Source: Streptosporangiaceae bacterium (GTDB lineage: Bacteria > Actinomycetota > Actinomycetes > Streptosporangiales > Streptosporangiaceae). From it: a DNA stretch of 8,202 nt. The stretch is from positions 1-8,202 of the forward strand of contig JASHOI010000074.1 in NCBI GenBank assembly GCA_030041195.1, in the 5' to 3' direction. Below are positions 4,661 through 8,202 of the stretch, piece by piece. Under the pieces are notes generated by a model. That model did no database searches and was not told where the DNA came from. It saw nothing but the letters and a program-made list of their open reading frames with translations. The position numbers and the translations under genes are program-made. The first letter of the stretch is position 1. Every line of letters starts with the position of its first letter.

Positions 4661-5439
4661 CCACGCTGACCCTTGCCGTGCGGGACTCGGCCACGATGAC
4701 CCGGCGCAGCCTCCGGCACGTGCTGCGCTACCCCGTGACGCTGGTGGTGGCGGTGGCCGTGCCCGTGCTGGTGCTGCTGCTGTTCGTCGGCGTCTTCGGT
4801 GCGCTGAAGGCGAGCCTCGGGGCCGGCCCGCACGCCTCGTACATCGACTATGTGATGCCCGGGATCATCGTGATGACCGCCGGGTACGGGAGCTCGGTCA
4901 CCGCCCAGGGCGTCAACCGGGACTCCACCGAGGGCATCATCGGCAGGTTCCGCACCATGGCGATCTCACCCACCTCGGTGCTGAACGGGTACGTCCTCAG
5001 CGCCCTGGCCCGCACGCTGGTGAGCGCGGCCCTGGTCATCGGCGCGGCGATCGGGCTCGGGTACCGGCCCACCGCCGACGCCGGCCGGTGGCTGGCGGCG
5101 GCCGGCGTCATCGTCCTGCTCGTGCTGGCGCTGACCTGGCTGGCCGTACCGTTCGGCCTGGCGGCCAGGACCGCCGAGGGCCTGACCGGCTTCATCCTGA
5201 TCGTGCAGCTGCTGCCGTTCATCAGCAGCGCGTTCGTGCCACCGGGCCAGATGTCGGGATCGGTGCGCTGGTTCGCGGCGCACGAACCGTTCACGCCGGT
5301 CATCGACACGCTCCGCGGGCTGCTGACCGGCACCCCGTCCGGCGGCACCGTGCTCGCCGCCGTGCTGTGGTGCGCTGGGCTCGCGGTGGCCGGGTACCTG
5401 TGGGCGCGGGCCCTGTCCCGGCGGGACCTCAACCGCTGA
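4657..5439 (+). CDS. DrrB-type ABC-2 exporter permease
   Basis: A 260-residue membrane permease of the ABC-2 family, partner of the upstream ATPase. Hydrophobic segments lie near residues 27-50, 66-82, 111-136, 146-170, 176-197 and 230-252, consistent with six membrane spans. Family features include the cytoplasmic coupling stretch around GIIGRFRTMAISP (93-105) and SSAFVPPGQMSGSVRWFAAHEP (190-211) before the last span, followed by the conserved TPVIDTLRGLLTG (213-225). The start ATG overlaps the ATPase stop (ATGA), with GGAG (4645-4648) 8 bp upstream, so both subunits should be made together. The last 11 bp overlap the 3' end of the convergent SARP gene. Probable role is ATP-driven efflux of a hydrophobic compound, perhaps a drug or a product of the neighbouring methyltransferases; the latter is speculation. 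Confidence 0.92.
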   Translation: MTTLTLAVRDSATMTRRSLRHVLRYPVTLVVAVAVPVLVLLLFVGVFGALKASLGAGPHASYIDYVMPGIIVMTAGYGSSVTAQGVNRDSTEGIIGRFRTMAISPTSVLNGYVLSALARTLVSAALVIGAAIGLGYRPTADAGRWLAAAGVIVLLVLALTWLAVPFGLAARTAEGLTGFILIVQLLPFISSAFVPPGQMSGSVRWFAAHEPFTPVIDTLRGLLTGTPSGGTVLAAVLWCAGLAVAGYLWARALSRRDLNR

Positions 5440-8202
5440 CCTGGGTCCGTTCCCGCAGCGCCGCGCGGGCCGCGGCGCGCAGGCCGTCCGGGTCCAGGCC
5501 CGCGTACGCCGAAACGGCGTCGGCGTACGCGGGCCCGTCGGCGTCTTGCGCGGCCCGCCGGGCGCGGGCGGCGGACATCGTCGGCTGGAGACCGTTCTTC
5601 AAGCCGAAGCGCTCGCCGAGCGCGATCATCTTCGCCCCCGACCTCGCGGCACGCGGGTCCCGGGTGCGCTGGCCCCGGTCGATGTCGGTCATGGCCAGGG
5701 CCAGCAGCAGCGAGCCGCAGACCGCGAGCGCATAAGAGTCGGCGAACGTGCCGGGCGGCGGCACCGGGTCCGCGGTCAGCGCCAAAAGCGCTGCGGGCAG
5801 GGCCTCGGTGATCTCCGCAACCAGGCCGAGCCGCCCGTGACGCGCGTGGGCGACCACGGCGGTGGCCTGGATCTGCAGTGCCCAGGTATCCAGGCTGTAT
5901 GCGTCGCCGCCCGGCTCCCGGCCCGCCGGGTCCCGCAACGCGGACGCGGCGCTGCGCCACAGCCGCAAGCCCATATCGACGTCGCCGCGGCCCAGCGCGA
6001 TCTCCGCTCGCATCGCGGTGTCGAACATCGGCATGTCCCAGGGCTCGTCCGCGCCGTGCGGTGTTGTCAGCTTCAGCTCGCGTTCCGCCTCGTCGTAGGC
6101 GCCCCGCTGCAGGTTGGCCGCCACGATTGCCTCGCGCACCCGGTTCGCGCTGGACCACGCCCCGAACGCCTCGAGCACCGACAGCGCCGCGCTCAGGTGA
6201 AGCACCGCGTCATCGGCCGAACCGGCCTGCTCCACCTGAAGGCACAGTTCGCCGACCCGGGCGTGCGCCGCGGCCCGGAGCCACGTGCTGCCAGAGCCCT
6301 GCAACGCGGCGAGCGACCGCCGCGCCGCCGCCAGCGCGCCGTCCAGGGCGCCGGCCTCCTCCAAGGCGTAGCTGGTCACGTAACTGGCCACGCCCGCGAT
6401 CAGCGGCTGGTCGCTCTCGCCCAGCGCCCGCAGGGCCGCGAGATCCGCCTCGGGCGGCCCGTGCACCGCGCCAAGCACGGCCTGCGCGGCCCGGGCAAAT
6501 GTGTCCGGAGGACCGGGCGGCAGCCGGCGCAGGCCCACCACGAACCGCGCCGGGCTCGGCGCCCGCAGCAGGAACCCGCTGAGCGCGCCGAGCACCAGGC
6601 TGCTCCTGGTCGCCTCGACCAGGGCGGTTTCCGGCCGGAACGGCGGCAGGATGCGGACCGTGTCCCTGGCCAGGGCGATCAGCCGGGCGAAACTCCCCTC
6701 GGCCACCCACAGCCCGCCCAGCGTGGCCGACACCGCGGCGACCGTTCCGGCGTCCCAGCGGTCGAGCCCGTGTCGCATGGCCTGGACCAGATTGTCCTGC
6801 TCGACCCTGATCATCTCGAGGGCCGGGAGGTCGCCGCCGGTGAAAATCGAGTCGTGGTGGGCGACGCCGAAGTCGCGGGCCCAGGCCAGGAACCGCCCGG
6901 TCACCTGCTCGGTCTCGCCGGCGTCCTCGCGGCGCCTCACGGCGAACTCCCGGACGGTCTCCAGCATCCGGTAGCGGGCGCCCGACGCGGTGTCGCTGAC
7001 CTTGAGCAGCGACTGGTCGGCGAGCTGCTCCAGGACCGGCAGAATGTCGGCTCCGAGCAGGTGCCCGGCGGCGTCGGCGGTGAACCCGCCCGGGAACACC
7101 GACAGCGCGCGCATGGCCGCCTGCCCGGCGGGGTCGAGCAGGTTCCAGCTCCAGTCGATGACCGCGTCCAGCGTGCGGTGCCGCTCCGGCGCATCCCGCG
7201 CGCCGCCCCTCAGCACCGCAAACCTGTCGTCGAGGCGGCTGGCGATCTCGGCCACCGACATGCCCCGGACCCGCGCGGCGGCCAGTTCCGCGGCGAGCGG
7301 CAGCCCATCCAGTCGCCCGCACAGCTCCCGCACCGCGTCCGCGGGCAGGTCGGCGTCCGGCCGGACCGCCCTGGCCCGCTGCCGGAACAGCTCGGCGGTC
7401 GTGGCCACGTCCAGCTCGGGCAGCAGGTACACCGATTCCGACGAGAGACCGAGCGGGGCGCGGCTGGTGGTGAGCACGCGCAGGTCCCTGCTCAGCGACA
7501 CCAGGGCGTGTGCCAGCTCGGCGGCAGCGGGCACGACGTGCTCGCAGTTGTCCAGCACCAGCAGCGCCGGGCCCGGGCCCAGCGCGGTCAGGATCCCGGC
7601 GGGCTTGCCCGGCGGGGCGCTGGGGCGGCCGGCCGGGTTGCCCCCCTCCTCGCCGACGCCGAGCGAGGACGCGACCTCCGACGCGACGTCGCCGTCGGGG
7701 GCGACGCCCGCGAGCTCGACAAAGTGCACGACGCGCTGCTCCGCCCGGCTGCTGACCGCGTGCGCGAGCCGGGTCTTGCCCAGGCCGCCGGTGCCCACGA
7801 TCGACGTGACCCGGGACGTGCGCAGCAGGCTCGCCACGGCGTCGATGTCGTCCTCCCGGCCGAGCAGCGGGTTGGGCTCCTGCCGGACGCCACGGCGGAT
7901 CAGCGGCGCGTCGGCCTGCAGCAGCTCCTGGTGCACGCCCTGCAGCGCGGGGCCCGGGTCGCTGCCGAGCTCGTCGCGCAGCCGCTGCCGATAGTCCGCG
8001 TACCTGGCGAGGGCGGCCGCCGGCCCCGCGGTCGCCGCCTCGCAGCGCAGCAGTTCCGCCAGGACCTCCTCGTCCCGCGGGAACTGCAGGATCAGCTCAC
8101 CCAGCGGCGCCGCCGCCTCGGCCCGCCGCCCTAGGCGTGACAGCGCCAGCGCGCGAGCCCGCAGCAGCGACCGGTAGGCGGGAACCCGCGCCGCGCGCAG
8201 CT
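5429..8202 (-). CDS. AfsR-type SARP regulator, N-terminus outside window
   Basis: The visible 923 residues are the C-terminal bulk of a large SARP-family transcriptional activator. Residues 1-95 are the bacterial transcriptional activation (BTAD) domain, including RSLLRARALALSRLGR (10-25), ARYADYRQRLRDELGSDPGP (65-84) and LQGVHQELL (86-94). An NB-ARC STAND ATPase follows: GRE (114-116), Walker A VGTGGLGKTR (135-144), Walker B ALLVLDNCEHV (212-222), LTTSRAPLGL (243-252) and GLPLAAELAAARV (299-311). Then come RHRTLDAVIDWSWNLL (341-356) and YRMLETVREFA (410-420), and a long alpha-helical TPR-like region to about 900. A Gly/Pro-rich stretch near residues 186-203 precedes Walker B. There is no C-terminal LuxR helix-turn-helix, so DNA binding must come from the missing N-terminal OmpR-like domain beyond the right edge. 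Such proteins activate secondary-metabolite or stress genes. The 3' end overlaps the permease gene by 11 bp. Confidence 0.93.
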   Translation of the reverse strand, partial: LRAARVPAYRSLLRARALALSRLGRRAEAAAPLGELILQFPRDEEVLAELLRCEAATAGPAAALARYADYRQRLRDELGSDPGPALQGVHQELLQADAPLIRRGVRQEPNPLLGREDDIDAVASLLRTSRVTSIVGTGGLGKTRLAHAVSSRAEQRVVHFVELAGVAPDGDVASEVASSLGVGEEGGNPAGRPSAPPGKPAGILTALGPGPALLVLDNCEHVVPAAAELAHALVSLSRDLRVLTTSRAPLGLSSESVYLLPELDVATTAELFRQRARAVRPDADLPADAVRELCGRLDGLPLAAELAAARVRGMSVAEIASRLDDRFAVLRGGARDAPERHRTLDAVIDWSWNLLDPAGQAAMRALSVFPGGFTADAAGHLLGADILPVLEQLADQSLLKVSDTASGARYRMLETVREFAVRRREDAGETEQVTGRFLAWARDFGVAHHDSIFTGGDLPALEMIRVEQDNLVQAMRHGLDRWDAGTVAAVSATLGGLWVAEGSFARLIALARDTVRILPPFRPETALVEATRSSLVLGALSGFLLRAPSPARFVVGLRRLPPGPPDTFARAAQAVLGAVHGPPEADLAALRALGESDQPLIAGVASYVTSYALEEAGALDGALAAARRSLAALQGSGSTWLRAAAHARVGELCLQVEQAGSADDAVLHLSAALSVLEAFGAWSSANRVREAIVAANLQRGAYDEAERELKLTTPHGADEPWDMPMFDTAMRAEIALGRGDVDMGLRLWRSAASALRDPAGREPGGDAYSLDTWALQIQATAVVAHARHGRLGLVAEITEALPAALLALTADPVPPPGTFADSYALAVCGSLLLALAMTDIDRGQRTRDPRAARSGAKMIALGERFGLKNGLQPTMSAARARRAAQDADGPAYADAVSAYAGLDPDGLRAAARAALRERTQVSG
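5497..5535 (+). terminator. 15-bp perfect inverted repeat, likely terminator for the ABC operon
   Basis: GGCCCGCGTACGCCG (5497-5511) and CGGCGTACGCGGGCC (5521-5535) pair perfectly around AAACGGCGT. The structure begins 57 bases past the permease stop (5437-5439), where a terminator would be expected. It lies inside the coding region of the convergent SARP gene, where it encodes the near-repetitive GPAYADAVSAYAG. There is no T-run; actinobacterial terminators often lack one. Role inferred from strength and position. Confidence 0.45.

Noticed and set aside
5415..5427. Small hairpin GTCCC-GGC-GGGAC just past the SARP stop
   Set aside because: A 5-bp stem is expected by chance in such GC-rich coding DNA; too weak to call a terminator.
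7595..7650. GC-rich stretch in the SARP gene resembling the 2282-2350 repeat unit
   Set aside because: Similarity is limited to short G/C runs around GGCTTGCC; it encodes the Gly/Pro-rich segment of the SARP and shows no tandem periodicity.
5546..8134. An 862-codon plus-strand open frame opposite the SARP gene
   Set aside because: Arg/Gly/Pro-rich with no domains, and it mirrors the codon-position bias of the real gene on the other strand.

Overview
The window is GC-rich, with strong G/C bias at third codon positions, GTG starts, 4-bp start/stop overlaps and protein families typical of filamentous actinobacteria (SARP regulator with NB-ARC and TPR-like regions, DrrAB-type exporter, PadR). 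I read it as Streptomyces-like or a relative; the species cannot be fixed. The first 230 bases and the stretch 1087-1240 are visibly less GC-rich than the rest.

Left part (1-1510). A truncated P-loop NTPase gene runs off the left edge on the minus strand. It is divergent from a complete metallo-beta-lactamase-fold hydrolase gene on the plus strand, which may be leaderless. The 424-bp gap that follows holds no intact gene. It contains what looks like the 5' remnant of a SnoaL/NTF2-like gene, and a perfect 13-bp inverted repeat that encloses a strong Shine-Dalgarno sequence and a 12-codon mini-ORF.

Middle part (1511-5439). Two related integral-membrane methyltransferases of the isoprenylcysteine carboxyl methyltransferase (ICMT)-like family lie on the minus strand. 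The second is fused to a soluble N-terminal segment often found in PadR-linked membrane proteins, and it is translationally coupled to a PadR regulator. Divergent from padR is a DrrA/DrrB-type ABC exporter whose two genes overlap by ATGA. A 19/21-bp conserved element covers the putative -10 region of both padR and the stand-alone methyltransferase gene. This suggests one PadR regulon: repressor, two membrane methyltransferases and possibly the exporter. The natural reading is a drug- or lipid-responsive modification and efflux module; the substrate is unknown. Three 11-bp-periodic TTCAC repeats sit just upstream of the padR -10, a layout like SARP/AfsR or PhoP boxes.

Right part (5429-8202). 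A large AfsR-type SARP regulator gene (BTAD, NB-ARC, helical repeats) on the minus strand runs off the right edge without its N-terminal DNA-binding domain. Its 3' end overlaps the exporter permease gene tail-to-tail by 11 bp. A perfect 15-bp inverted repeat inside its coding sequence is well placed to terminate exporter transcription.
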